This document shows positions 44,867 to 53,039 of a stretch of DNA of 64,000 nucleotides, one piece after another. Both the position numbers and the translations under genes were made by a program. The stretch lies in contig JAFDWN010000008.1 in assembly GCA_018268465.1 (NCBI GenBank), forward strand, positions 1-64,000. Direction: 5' to 3'. This DNA is from Actinomycetota bacterium. GTDB lineage: Bacteria; Actinomycetota; Actinomycetes; Mycobacteriales; Mycobacteriaceae. The first letter of the stretch is position 1. Every line of letters starts with the position of its first letter. Under the pieces are notes generated by a model, which saw only the letters and a list, made by a program, of their open reading frames with translations, was not told the origin of the DNA and did no database searches.

Positions 44867-46405
44867 ATGACCACCACCGCTGCACTGCCCACCGTGCAGG
44901 ACCTGCGCGCCCAGGCACGGGAGGCACTGACCCGCATCGGCGTGACCGCCACGCTCGGCGCGCCCGGCGGCCCCGGCCTGCCGGCCAGCACCCCGATCAC
45001 CGGCGACGTCCTGTTCGCCGTCCCCGAGGCCACCGCGCAAGACGCCGACGTCGCGATCGCCCAAGCAGCACAGGCATTTTCGCAATGGCGCACCACACCC
45101 GCACCGGTACGAGGTGCGCTGGTGGGCCGACTCGGCGAACTGCTCGTGGCGCACAAGGACGACATTGCGACGCTGGTGACCCTGGAGGCGGGCAAGATCA
45201 CCTCCGAGGCACTCGGCGAGGTGCAGGAGATGATCGACATCTGCCAGTTCGCGGTGGGGTTGTCGCGCCAGCTGTACGGCAAGACCATCGCCTCCGAGCG
45301 ACCGGGACACCGGCTGATGGAGACCTGGCATCCGCTGGGTGTGGTCGGTGTGATCACCGCCTTCAACTTCCCCGTTGCCGTGTGGGCGTGGAACGCCGCG
45401 ATCGCGCTGGTCTGCGGCGACACCGTGGTGTGGAAGCCCTCCGAACTCACGCCGCTGACGGCGTTGGCCTGCCAGGCGCTCATCGAACGGGCAGCCGACG
45501 ACGTCGGGGCGCCGAGGGCGGTCAGTCGCCTGGTGCAGGGCGGCCGGGAAGTGGGCGAACTACTTGTCGACGACCCGCGGATCGCTCTGGTCAGCGCGAC
45601 GGGTTCGGTGCGGATGGGCCAGCAGGTGGGGCCGCGGGTCGCACAGCGATTCGGTAAGGCGCTCCTCGAACTGGGCGGCAACAACGCGGCGATCGTGACG
45701 CCGTCGGCCGACCTCGACCTCGCCGTGCGCGCCATCGTGTTTTCCGCCGCGGGCACCGCGGGTCAGCGCTGCACGACCCTGCGGCGGCTGATCGCGCATC
45801 GCTCGGTGGCCGACGATTTGGTCGCCCGGATCGCGGCCGCGTATCGCCAGCTGCCGGTGGGCGATCCGGCGTCCGACGGCACCCTGGTAGGTCCGCTGAT
45901 CCACGAAACCGCCTACCGCGACATGGTCGGTGCGCTGGAGCAGGCTCGCGCCTCGGGTGGTGAGGTGTTCGGGGGTGAGCGACACGACGTGGGCGAGGAG
46001 GGCGCCTACTACGTGGCTCCCGCGGTCGTGCGGATGCCCGCCCAGACCGATGTGGTGCACCGCGAGACGTTCGCCCCCATCCTCTACGTACTCACCTACG
46101 ACGATCTCGACGAGGCCATCGCGCTGAACAATGCGGTGCCGCAGGGCCTTTCGTCGGCCATCTTCACCATGGACATGCGGGAGGCCGAGCGCTTCCTGGC
46201 CGCCGACGGCTCGGACTGCGGCATCGCCAACGTCAACATCGGCACCTCCGGTGCGGAGATCGGCGGTGCGTTCGGCGGCGAGAAGCAGACCGGCGGCGGA
46301 CGGGAGTCGGGTTCGGATTCGTGGCGCGCGTACATGCGTCGGGCCACCAACACGGTCAATTACTCGACCGAACTGCCCCTGGCCCAGGGTGTGCACTTCG
46401 GCTGA
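44867..46405 (+). CDS. pcd: Piperideine-6-carboxylate dehydrogenase (aldehyde dehydrogenase)
   Basis: 512 residues from ATG 44867. ALDH fold: GVVGVITAFNFPVAVWAW, WKPSELTPLTALA, LELGGNNAAIV with the general-base Glu, GQRCTTLRRL with the nucleophile Cys302, and ETFAPILYVLTYDDL. It oxidises the semialdehyde made by Lat to 2-aminoadipate, with NAD. It is divergent from lrpA with a 126-base shared region, so LrpA control is likely. It corresponds to Rv3293. Confidence 0.93.
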   Translation: MTTTAALPTVQDLRAQAREALTRIGVTATLGAPGGPGLPASTPITGDVLFAVPEATAQDADVAIAQAAQAFSQWRTTPAPVRGALVGRLGELLVAHKDDIATLVTLEAGKITSEALGEVQEMIDICQFAVGLSRQLYGKTIASERPGHRLMETWHPLGVVGVITAFNFPVAVWAWNAAIALVCGDTVVWKPSELTPLTALACQALIERAADDVGAPRAVSRLVQGGREVGELLVDDPRIALVSATGSVRMGQQVGPRVAQRFGKALLELGGNNAAIVTPSADLDLAVRAIVFSAAGTAGQRCTTLRRLIAHRSVADDLVARIAAAYRQLPVGDPASDGTLVGPLIHETAYRDMVGALEQARASGGEVFGGERHDVGEEGAYYVAPAVVRMPAQTDVVHRETFAPILYVLTYDDLDEAIALNNAVPQGLSSAIFTMDMREAERFLAADGSDCGIANVNIGTSGAEIGGAFGGEKQTGGGRESGSDSWRAYMRRATNTVNYSTELPLAQGVHFG

Positions 46406-46453
46406 GCGCGCGGGACCGTTGCGGCCGGTGGTCATGGGGCGCTAAGCAAGGGT

Positions 46454-47260
46454 ATGGAGATCGAGAACAGCGTCACCGTGGTGACCGGCGCCGGCTCGGG
46501 CATCGGGCGGTCGCTGGCCGAGGCGTTCGGCGTCGCCGGTGCAGCGGTGGTGGCCGCCGATATCGACGACGCGGCCGCCGAGGCGACGGCCCAACGAATC
46601 CGCACCGACGGTGGGCGATGTGTGGCGCTGCAGGCCGATGCCGCCGCGACCGACGGCATCGAGGCGATGATCGGCCTGGCGGACGCACAGTACGGCCCGG
46701 TGGACATCTTCGTTGCCAACGCGGGCATCGTCGGGCCGCCAGGGCTTGGCGACGAGGCAGCGTGGGAGCAGACCCTCGACGTGAACCTGCGGGCGCACGT
46801 GCGGGCCGCGCGGCTACTGGCGCCCGGATGGGTGGACCGTGGGGGCGGCTACTTCGTCAGCGTGGCCTCGGCCGCCGGGCTGCTGACACAGATCGGTGCG
46901 GCGGCCTACGCGGTGACCAAACACGCCGCTGTCGGCTTCGCCGAATGGCTCGCGATCACATACGGCGACAGCGGAATCGGCGTGTCGTGCGTATGCCCGA
47001 TGGGTGTCGACACCGCTCTGCTCCGCTCGATTCGCGACGCCCCCGATCCCGCGGTGCGAGCGGCCGCCGGCTCGATCACCGGCGCCGGAGAGGTCATCAG
47101 CCCCGCCACGGTGGCGCAGATGACCGTCGATGCGGTGCGGCACAACACATTTCTCGTCCTGCCTCATCCGCAGGTGCAGGATATGCGCTCACAGAAGGTT
47201 GCCGACTACGAACGCTGGATCGCCGGGATGCGGCGTTATCAGGCAGCACTGGGACGGTAG
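46454..47260 (+). CDS. Short-chain dehydrogenase/reductase
   Basis: 268 residues, classical SDR. It has VTVVTGAGSGIGRSLAEAFG (cofactor loop), AADIDDA after the second strand (Asp suggesting NAD), FVANAGIVGPPG, SVASAAGLLTQIG with the catalytic Ser, and YAVTKHAAVGFAEWLA with Tyr-x-x-x-Lys. The C-terminus (HPQVQDMRSQKVADYERWIA) matches a large mycobacterial SDR group. Substrate is unknown. It is followed by a strong terminator and a TetR gene, which may regulate it. Confidence 0.88.
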   Translation: MEIENSVTVVTGAGSGIGRSLAEAFGVAGAAVVAADIDDAAAEATAQRIRTDGGRCVALQADAAATDGIEAMIGLADAQYGPVDIFVANAGIVGPPGLGDEAAWEQTLDVNLRAHVRAARLLAPGWVDRGGGYFVSVASAAGLLTQIGAAAYAVTKHAAVGFAEWLAITYGDSGIGVSCVCPMGVDTALLRSIRDAPDPAVRAAAGSITGAGEVISPATVAQMTVDAVRHNTFLVLPHPQVQDMRSQKVADYERWIAGMRRYQAALGR

Positions 47261-47273
47261 CGCCGGCGCGGCC

Positions 47274-47316
47274 CGGGCGGAGGCCCGCGAATACGCGGTC
47301 GCGGGCCGTCCGCCCG
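47274..47316 (+). terminator. Strong hairpin terminator after the SDR gene
   Basis: CGGGCGG-A-GGCCCGCGA (47274-47290) pairs with TCGCGGGCC-GT-CCGCCCG (47299-47316): 16 base pairs interrupted by one small internal bulge, with an eight-base loop. It starts 14 bases after the SDR stop. Confidence 0.75.
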
Positions 47317-47358
47317 AATCGTACTGCTGTTGTACATGTGTCAACTAGGATGGCGGCC

Positions 47359-48012
47359 ATGGCGGCGGAATCCAGGCGGCGGATGTCCCCGCAGGACCGG
47401 CGCGGTGAACTGCTCACCCTCGGCGCCGAGGTTTTCGGGCATCGCCCATACGACGAGGTACGCATCGACGAGATCGCCGAACGTGCCGGCGTCTCGCGAG
47501 CGTTGATGTACCACTACTTCCCCGACAAGCGCGCATTCTTCGCGGCCGTGGTCCGGGCGGAGGGCGAACGGCTCTTCGAGGCGACCAATCCCCCACCCGA
47601 GCCCGGGCAGACGCTGTTCGACCAGCTCCGCGCCGGGGTGCTGGCCTACCTGGAGTACGACGAGAAGCACCCGCACGGCGCCTGGGCGGCCTATATGGGG
47701 ATGGGGCGGTCCGACCCGATCCTGCGTGGCATCGACGACATCGACAACGACCGCCAGGCCAACCGCATCATCGGCCGAATCACCGCAGCGGCCGGTGTTT
47801 CGCCGGACGCCACGATGATCCGCGATCTGCGCATCACGGTCTACGGATGGCTCGCGTTCACCTTCGAACTGTGCAGGCAACGGCGCATGGATCCGTCCGT
47901 GGAACCGGGATGGGTCGCCGACGCCTGTGCGCACGCACTGCTCGACGCGATCGGCCGGGTTCCCGCGATACCCGTGCAGCTTGCCGACGCCGTGACCGCC
48001 GAACGGCGCTGA
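47359..48012 (+). CDS. TetR-family transcriptional regulator (Rv3295 type)
   Basis: 217 residues from ATG 47359; an ATG at 47350 is also in frame. TAGGAT (47346-47351) as -10 would start transcription at the second ATG, giving a leaderless message. The N-terminal helix-turn-helix is standard: RRGELLTLGAEVFGHRPYDE, RIDEIAERAGVSRALMYHYF. The ligand domain begins after FPDKRAFFAAVVRAEGE. GTTG at 47329-47332 and CAAC at 47342-47345 flank a partial dyad just before the start and may be its own operator. It keeps the place of M. tuberculosis Rv3295. Confidence 0.9.
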   Translation: MAAESRRRMSPQDRRGELLTLGAEVFGHRPYDEVRIDEIAERAGVSRALMYHYFPDKRAFFAAVVRAEGERLFEATNPPPEPGQTLFDQLRAGVLAYLEYDEKHPHGAWAAYMGMGRSDPILRGIDDIDNDRQANRIIGRITAAAGVSPDATMIRDLRITVYGWLAFTFELCRQRRMDPSVEPGWVADACAHALLDAIGRVPAIPVQLADAVTAERR

Positions 48013-48101
48013 GCCGTACCGCCACTGGCACCCACCGGCACACCGAATCGCGGGTCGTCCATGCGGCCGAAGCCGGCACGCACCGGCTCCACCCCGCCGG
48101 C

Positions 48102-48479
48102 TCAGGGTGTCGGCGGCGCCCCGCAGCGGTCGCGGAAGTCGACCGACGGCTGACGGATGCGCGCAAGGTCGTCGCGAACCGAGGGATTGGCCTCCAGATA
48201 GGTTCGTACCTGATCCCCGATCTGATCCTTGGGTTGGCCTTTGAGGCTGGTGAAGAAGTTGTTCACGTCGGGGTGGGTGGTCAGGTAATTCGACGTGTCG
48301 AACGTGACCCCCGATATCACGCGCGCCATTTCGGCCGCCGTGCACGGCGGAGGAGCAGGAGGTTCGGGCGGTGGTTGCGCCGATGTGATGGCGGCGCCGA
48401 ACATCATCGCGCCCGAAAGGGCACCGACACCGATCGCTACCGCGAGCGCGCGGCGGACGGGGCGTTGTGCGAGCAACAT
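48102..48479 (-). CDS. Hemophore-related secreted protein
   Basis: 125 residues from ATG 48477-48479, with AAGGAG five bases upstream. Signal peptide: RRALAVAIGVGALSGAMMFG, cut near TSAQP. A Pro-rich stretch with one Cys follows, then the mycobacterial hemophore-type helical domain (FDTSNYLTTHPDVNNFFTSL, DQIGDQVRTYLEANPSVRDD) and a C-terminal Cys (FRDRCGAPP), so a disulfide is likely. Family members related to Rv0203 bind haem outside the cell. No haem transporter (MmpL) is next to it. Confidence 0.83.
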   Translation of the reverse strand: MLLAQRPVRRALAVAIGVGALSGAMMFGAAITSAQPPPEPPAPPPCTAAEMARVISGVTFDTSNYLTTHPDVNNFFTSLKGQPKDQIGDQVRTYLEANPSVRDDLARIRQPSVDFRDRCGAPPTP

Positions 48480-48523
48480 ATCGGCTCCTTCATCAACTGG
48501 TTGACAGGTCAAGGGTGAGGTAC

Positions 48524-48814
48524 TCATCGACGTGGTCCGATGCCACCGGGACCGCCGATGCCGGGACGACCGGGATCCCAGCCGACATCGAGATCCCAGT
48601 CGGTGCCGCAATACCAGTCGTATTCGCACGGATAGGGAACCGCCGGAGTCGCGGTCCTCAGTACACCGTCGGGGCCGCGGACCTCGCCCTGAGAACAGAC
48701 GGTGGAATAGCCCGAACTCTTGCAGTCCGCCATCGCCGAGGGGGCGGTGACGACCATCGCGATGGGAGCTGCAAAAGCCAGCCCGATTGTCAGGAAGCGC
48801 ACTGTTGATCGCAC
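48524..48814 (-). CDS. Small secreted Cys/Trp-rich protein
   Basis: 96 residues from GTG 48812-48814, with GAGAGGGG five bases upstream. Signal peptide FLTIGLAFAAPIAMVVTAPS ending AMA-D. The mature part of about 66 residues has four Cys in two pairs (DCKSSGYSTVC, YPCEYDWYCGTDW) and ends in a Gly/Pro-rich tail. I do not know the family by name, but such small exported proteins are common in mycobacteria. It lies 44 bases upstream of the hemophore-like gene on the same strand and may be co-transcribed. Confidence 0.72.
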   Translation of the reverse strand: MRSTVRFLTIGLAFAAPIAMVVTAPSAMADCKSSGYSTVCSQGEVRGPDGVLRTATPAVPYPCEYDWYCGTDWDLDVGWDPGRPGIGGPGGIGPRR

Positions 48815-49184
48815 GGCTGCCCCTCTCTGCAGTTCGCTTGCTCCATCACCCGCTGGGGATTGACCCGCGGGGTGGGGATCCGTATGTGAGAAGCGTAGTT
48901 GTCCACGGTGGCTACCGTGGCAAGATTGTCCATCTCGTCGATCTGTTCGGTTGACGGGCCGGACCCGGGCGCCGACCCCATGGCTCCGTGCGGCCGGCGC
49001 CAAACACATGCCGGAACTCGTTGACGATCAACGCGATCGGTGAGTCGGCGCCGCGACGGCGACGTGGTGGTGCCATCGACCGATTCGGGTTGCGCCGTAT
49101 CGGGGCAGCTCGGCCGGAGTTGGCCGACACCGACCGGCGCGCTGGATCGGTCACTTTGCGCGGCAATGCATCCCATGCTGGCGG
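48815..49184. other. Intergenic region, no gene seen
   Basis: A 370-base gap between two minus-strand exported-protein genes. It holds a perfect hairpin, CCACGGT (48903-48909) / ACCGTGG (48914-48920), about 90 bases upstream of the small secreted protein. Frames across it have no coding character. Confidence 0.5.
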
Positions 49185-50594
49185 CTACTCCGTGGCCGAT
49201 TCTGCCGGTCGCCCGGACCGGCCGGTCAGCCGCTTTGCCAGTCTGCTTATCGCGTCACCGGGCCGGCCCGGCCGGGCGATCGGGCGCGTCGACGGTCCTC
49301 CCGTCACGCGGTGGGTCGACCCGGCCGTGTCGGCAGTCGCATCGCGGGTCTGCCGATTGCCTGTGCCGGTGACGCCGGGCGTGTTGACAGTCGCTGTGCG
49401 ATTGCCCGTCGTACCGCGGCGCACGGAGTTCGTCGTCGGACCGGCCTGACGGCTCGACGTGGCCGCGCCTGAGACGCCGACGGTGTTGATCGCGATGCCG
49501 GGGTTTGTCCTGGTCACGGTTTGACCGTCACGCAGAACGGAACCGGCGAGCACGAGGGGACCCGGACCCGCGGTGACGGTGTTGCCGCGACCGAAGACGT
49601 TGAACCCGGCGTTCAGCGCGCCGGCGTCGGACCCGTTCTCGCCTGCGCTGATCCTGTTGCCGCCGCCACCGGCGTTCAGGACTGCGTTGAGGCTGCTGGC
49701 GGGTCCGCCCGCGGTGAGCATGTTCTCGCCGCTGAACAGATTGATACCCACGTTCAGGTTGCTGCCGGGGCCACCGGAGGTCAGCGTATTACCGCTGCCG
49801 ACGATGTTCCTTGCGCCGTTGAAGTATCCGCCATCCGACGTGACGGTGTTGCCGCTGCCCAGGAAATTGGCGGCGAGATCTGAGTATCCCGCCGTTGTGC
49901 CGACGTTGTTGTTGTCACCGAACATGTTTCGTACCAGGCTCCCGTAGCCGCCTGACACCTCGACGGCGTTGTCGCTGCCGAACAGGTTTCTGGCCGAGTT
50001 CGCGTTCCCGGCCTGGATCGTGACGTGGTTGCCGTTGCCGAACAGGTTTCGCGCCCAGTTGGAGTAGCCACCCGTGACTGCGACGGTGTTGCCGTCACCA
50101 AACAGGTTCCGGGCCCAATTCAGATAGCCGCCCTGCGTCGTGACGGTGTTGCCGGTACCCAGGATGTTGGTGGCGGTGTTCCACAGGCTGCCTTCTTTGG
50201 TCGAGACCTTGTTGTCGTTGCCCCCGATATTGGTAGCCCAGTTCGCCAAGCCGCCCGCTGCCGTGACGGTGTTGTCACTGCCGAACAGGCTGGTGGCCAG
50301 GTTGAAGACAGACCCGGAGCTGGTGGCGGCGCTGGAGTTCGCGCCGACGACCAAAGCCGTGCCGAACCACCCGCTGGCATCGGCGGTAGCGCCGTCGCCG
50401 ATGGCGATGGCCGCGCTGAACAGCGTGCTGGTGCAGTCGGCGCCGCTGCCGATTCCGAACACCGACGCACAGGTGGCATTCGCCTTGGGGGACAACCCCG
50501 ATCCCGCGCTGACGAACAATCCGGTCGCGACGGCGCCTGCGACGACGACGCCGGTGATCCTGCGGGACGAATTCACGTTGCTGGTTCCCATCAT
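49185..50594 (-). CDS. Exported protein with about eleven 20-residue repeats
   Basis: 469 residues from the ATG pair at 50589-50594. Signal peptide (RRITGVVVAGAVATGLFVSA) with cleavage near residue 40 (PKANA). Residues about 85-330 are repeats of 20 residues on the pattern N-x-A-x-N-[hydrophobic]-F-G-x-G-N-T-V-T-x-x-G-G-Y-x, for example NWARNLFGDGNTVAVTGGYS. The regular Asn-Val-Gly spacing suggests a right-handed beta-helix or solenoid. The last 130 residues are Thr/Arg/Pro-rich and disordered-looking. It resembles cell-surface repeat proteins, not PE/PPE. No function is known. Confidence 0.78.
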   Translation of the reverse strand: MMGTSNVNSSRRITGVVVAGAVATGLFVSAGSGLSPKANATCASVFGIGSGADCTSTLFSAAIAIGDGATADASGWFGTALVVGANSSAATSSGSVFNLATSLFGSDNTVTAAGGLANWATNIGGNDNKVSTKEGSLWNTATNILGTGNTVTTQGGYLNWARNLFGDGNTVAVTGGYSNWARNLFGNGNHVTIQAGNANSARNLFGSDNAVEVSGGYGSLVRNMFGDNNNVGTTAGYSDLAANFLGSGNTVTSDGGYFNGARNIVGSGNTLTSGGPGSNLNVGINLFSGENMLTAGGPASSLNAVLNAGGGGNRISAGENGSDAGALNAGFNVFGRGNTVTAGPGPLVLAGSVLRDGQTVTRTNPGIAINTVGVSGAATSSRQAGPTTNSVRRGTTGNRTATVNTPGVTGTGNRQTRDATADTAGSTHRVTGGPSTRPIARPGRPGDAISRLAKRLTGRSGRPAESATE

Positions 50595-51136
50595 GTTGCT
50601 GAAGCTGTCGATGACAACGGCGAGATCACGATCGCCGCGATTCGTGCAGTTATCCGATCGCCCCCGCACCCGGGCGCGCAGGTGACCCGGCGAGGCTGCC
50701 ACGATTCCAAGAATCGTTGCTGCCGAGGCGGTTCCGGCGCCGATGGCCGCTACTACATTGGTGCACTCGGCAGCGGCGTTGGGGGCGGCGAGGCGTCCAC
50801 CAGCCGTGACGGGTGGACGTCACACCCAGCGTCACGAATACGTTCCCCACCCGCATCTCCACTCCTACCAGTCGCGTCGACGGCCTCGAGCCGACGCACC
50901 CGATTCCCCTGTGCTCAGCGGGATCTGACCGTGGTCACGCCCCATTCGAGTTTGCCGGTCAGGCAGCTGGCAAGCAGATCGTATGAGTGCGGGATTCCTG
51001 CAGCCATCCCCCAGAGTGGGTGAAATCTGTGAACCGAGATCACCCATTCCGGGGGACGACGGCAGCGCGGAGTGTTACTACTTTCGATACAACCGGCATC
51101 GGCCGGCGCGTCGCCCTGCGACTGAGGAGGCGATCC
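50595..51136. other. Divergent intergenic region with a long dyad
   Basis: A 542-base gap between the exported repeat-protein gene and the peroxidase cassette. Its main feature is the 48-base inverted repeat at 51008-51055. GAGGAGG at 51124-51130 is the ribosome-binding site for 51137. No gene is seen. Confidence 0.55.
51008..51055. promoter_or_regulatory. Inverted repeat before the DyP cassette
   Basis: CCCCCAGAGTGGGTGA (51008-51023) and TCACCCATTCCGGGGG (51040-51055) pair at 14 of 16 positions around a 16-base loop. It lies 82 bases before the first gene. It may be an operator or an RNA hairpin in the leader. Confidence 0.5.
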
Positions 51137-51691
51137 ATGCCCACACCCGACTGGTCCAAGCCCGCGGCGAAGGCCATTCCCGAAGAGGGGTACTTCGAGT
51201 TGGAGCGGGGTCGGTACGGCCCGGTCTATCCGCGGACACCGGCGTGCTACGGCTTCTCGATCATCGCGAAGGTGAAGGAAGGCCGCGAAGAAGCCGTGCG
51301 CGCCTACGGAAAGCAGATCGAGGAGGCGATCGCGGCCACCCCGGATGTACTGGCACCGCTGCGCCTGCACTATCTGCGCTGGGTACTTTTCGACGTCGGA
51401 TCCGGCCTGCACTTTCAGTACCAGGGAATCTTCGACACCGACTTCGACAAGTACACCGAGGACGCCGTCAGACTGTTCAGCCAGACGGGAATCACCACGG
51501 TATTCACCAACCTCGAGGGATTCCCGGAGGACTGGAAGGAGAATCCGGACGCGTTCGTCGAGTTCGTCCGTGCCCATCAGTGCCCCAGTTTCCTCGAATA
51601 CGGCGAGTATCCGTATGTCACCGCCGACGAGATCAAGAAGGCCCTGCGATTGAAGTCGGCGTTCTCGGACATGCTCGACCAGATGCAATAA
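51137..51691 (+). CDS. Unknown protein, first gene of the DyP cassette
   Basis: 184 residues from ATG 51137, with GAGGAGG six bases upstream. The body is a mix of strands and helices: YGFSIIAKVKEGREEAVRAY, then LRLHYLRWVLFDVG, HFQYQGIFDTDFDKY and TNLEGFPEDWKEN. The first strand-helix-strand (FSIIAKVKEGREEAVRAYGK) resembles dimeric alpha/beta-barrel or EthD/monooxygenase-like domains. No signal peptide and no Cys-based motif. I do not recognise a named family. It is 13 bases upstream of the DyP gene and so probably works with it. Confidence 0.72.
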   Translation: MPTPDWSKPAAKAIPEEGYFELERGRYGPVYPRTPACYGFSIIAKVKEGREEAVRAYGKQIEEAIAATPDVLAPLRLHYLRWVLFDVGSGLHFQYQGIFDTDFDKYTEDAVRLFSQTGITTVFTNLEGFPEDWKENPDAFVEFVRAHQCPSFLEYGEYPYVTADEIKKALRLKSAFSDMLDQMQ

Positions 51692-51704
51692 CGCACCCAC
51701 GCTG

Positions 51705-53039
51705 ATGCTCGAACTCGACGATATTCAGCACATCCTCCTGACCCGCACCCCGGCGATGACCGGGCGTTACGAGTTCCTGACCTTCGACACCGCCGAAGGC
51801 GGGCGGGCGTGGCTCACCGCACTGCTGGACCGGGTGCAGTCGGCCACCGACGCGACGACGACGATGGCGGGCTCCAGACGCTGGGTCACGCTGGCGTTCA
51901 CATTCGCCGGATTGCGCGCACTCGGCGTCGACGAAGCCTCCCTGGCGACGTTTCCGCCCGAGTTCCGCGAGGGGATGGCAGCACGCGCGGACATCCTCGG
52001 CGACACCGGGACGAACGCGCCCGAGCACTGGGTCGGCGGGCTGGCCGGCGACGACCTGCATGCGATCGCGATCCTGTTCGCGCGTGACGACGAACAGAAC
52101 CGGCGGTCCATCGAGGAACACGACAAGCTGCTGGCCCGCACTCCGGGGGTGCGCAGCCTGTCGTTCCTGGACCTCAACGCGACCCCGCCCTTCAACTACG
52201 CCCACGATCACTTCGGGTTTCGCGATCGGCTCTCCCAGCCTGTGATGAAGGGCTCCGGCGAGGAGCCCACGCCGGGTTCGGGCGCATCGCTGGAACCCGG
52301 GGAGTTCATTCTCGGCTACCCCGACGAACTCGGGCCGCCGACCGACCTGCCCCAGCCGGAGGTGCTGTCCCGCAACGGAAGCTACCTGGCCTACCGTCGG
52401 CTCTACGAGGACGTCGCGTTGTTCCGTGACTACCTGCGCGAGCATTCGGATACCGAGGAGGGCCAGGAGCTGCTCGCAGCCAAGTTCATGGGGCGCTGGA
52501 GAAGTGGCGCTCCGCTGGTGCTCTCGCCGGCCGGTGACGATCCCGAACTCGGGGCGGATCCGATGCGCAACAACGATTTCAACTACAAGGAGATGGATCC
52601 CCTCGGCTACGCCTGCCCGCTTGGCGCACATGCGCGGCGGCTGAACCCGCGAGACACCGCACACAATATGAACCGCCGCAGGATGATTCGCCGAGGGGCG
52701 ACCTACGGCCCCGCCCTGCCCGACGGCGATCCCGACGACGGCGCCGACCGCGGCATCGCCGCGTTCATCATCTGCGCCAGCCTGGTACGCCAATTCGAGT
52801 TCGCCCAGAACGTGTGGATCAACGACAGGAGTTTCCACGAATTGGGCAACGAGCACGATCCGATCTGCGGCACTCAGGACGGCACCCTGGATTTCACCAT
52901 TCCCAAACGGCCGATTCGCCGGGTACACAAGGGGTTGCCGGCATTCACCGCGCTGCGCGGCGGCGCCTACTTCTTCCTGCCCGGCATCCGGGCGTTGGGC
53001 TACCTGGCTTCGCTCGGACAGGACGGAGAATCACGATGA
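51705..53039 (+). CDS. DyP-type heme peroxidase-like protein
   Basis: 444 residues. A DyP fold: N-terminal ferredoxin-like half (TFAGLRALGVDEASLATFPP, a DyP hallmark), then HFGFRDRLSQP, where the usual G-x-x-D-G ends in Arg but keeps the catalytic Asp. CPLGAHARRLNPRD carries the haem-ligand His309, followed by RRRMIRRGATYGP with the conserved Arg. No signal peptide is visible. DyPs oxidise dyes, phenols or haem-bound substrates with H2O2. It is longer than typical encapsulin-cargo DyPs and lacks their C-terminal targeting peptide, and no encapsulin is nearby. It is coupled to the next gene (ATGA, 53036-53039). Confidence 0.85.
   Translation: MLELDDIQHILLTRTPAMTGRYEFLTFDTAEGGRAWLTALLDRVQSATDATTTMAGSRRWVTLAFTFAGLRALGVDEASLATFPPEFREGMAARADILGDTGTNAPEHWVGGLAGDDLHAIAILFARDDEQNRRSIEEHDKLLARTPGVRSLSFLDLNATPPFNYAHDHFGFRDRLSQPVMKGSGEEPTPGSGASLEPGEFILGYPDELGPPTDLPQPEVLSRNGSYLAYRRLYEDVALFRDYLREHSDTEEGQELLAAKFMGRWRSGAPLVLSPAGDDPELGADPMRNNDFNYKEMDPLGYACPLGAHARRLNPRDTAHNMNRRRMIRRGATYGPALPDGDPDDGADRGIAAFIICASLVRQFEFAQNVWINDRSFHELGNEHDPICGTQDGTLDFTIPKRPIRRVHKGLPAFTALRGGAYFFLPGIRALGYLASLGQDGESR

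Noticed and set aside
47330-47335. TTGTAC as -35 of the TetR gene
   Set aside because: Only ten bases before the TAGGAT hexamer; too close for a -35/-10 pair, so better read as part of an operator.
49185-50594. PE_PGRS or PPE protein
   Set aside because: No PE/PPE N-terminal motif; has a classical signal peptide and a different 20-residue repeat.
51705-53039. Encapsulin-cargo DyP
   Set aside because: No C-terminal targeting peptide and no encapsulin gene in the window.
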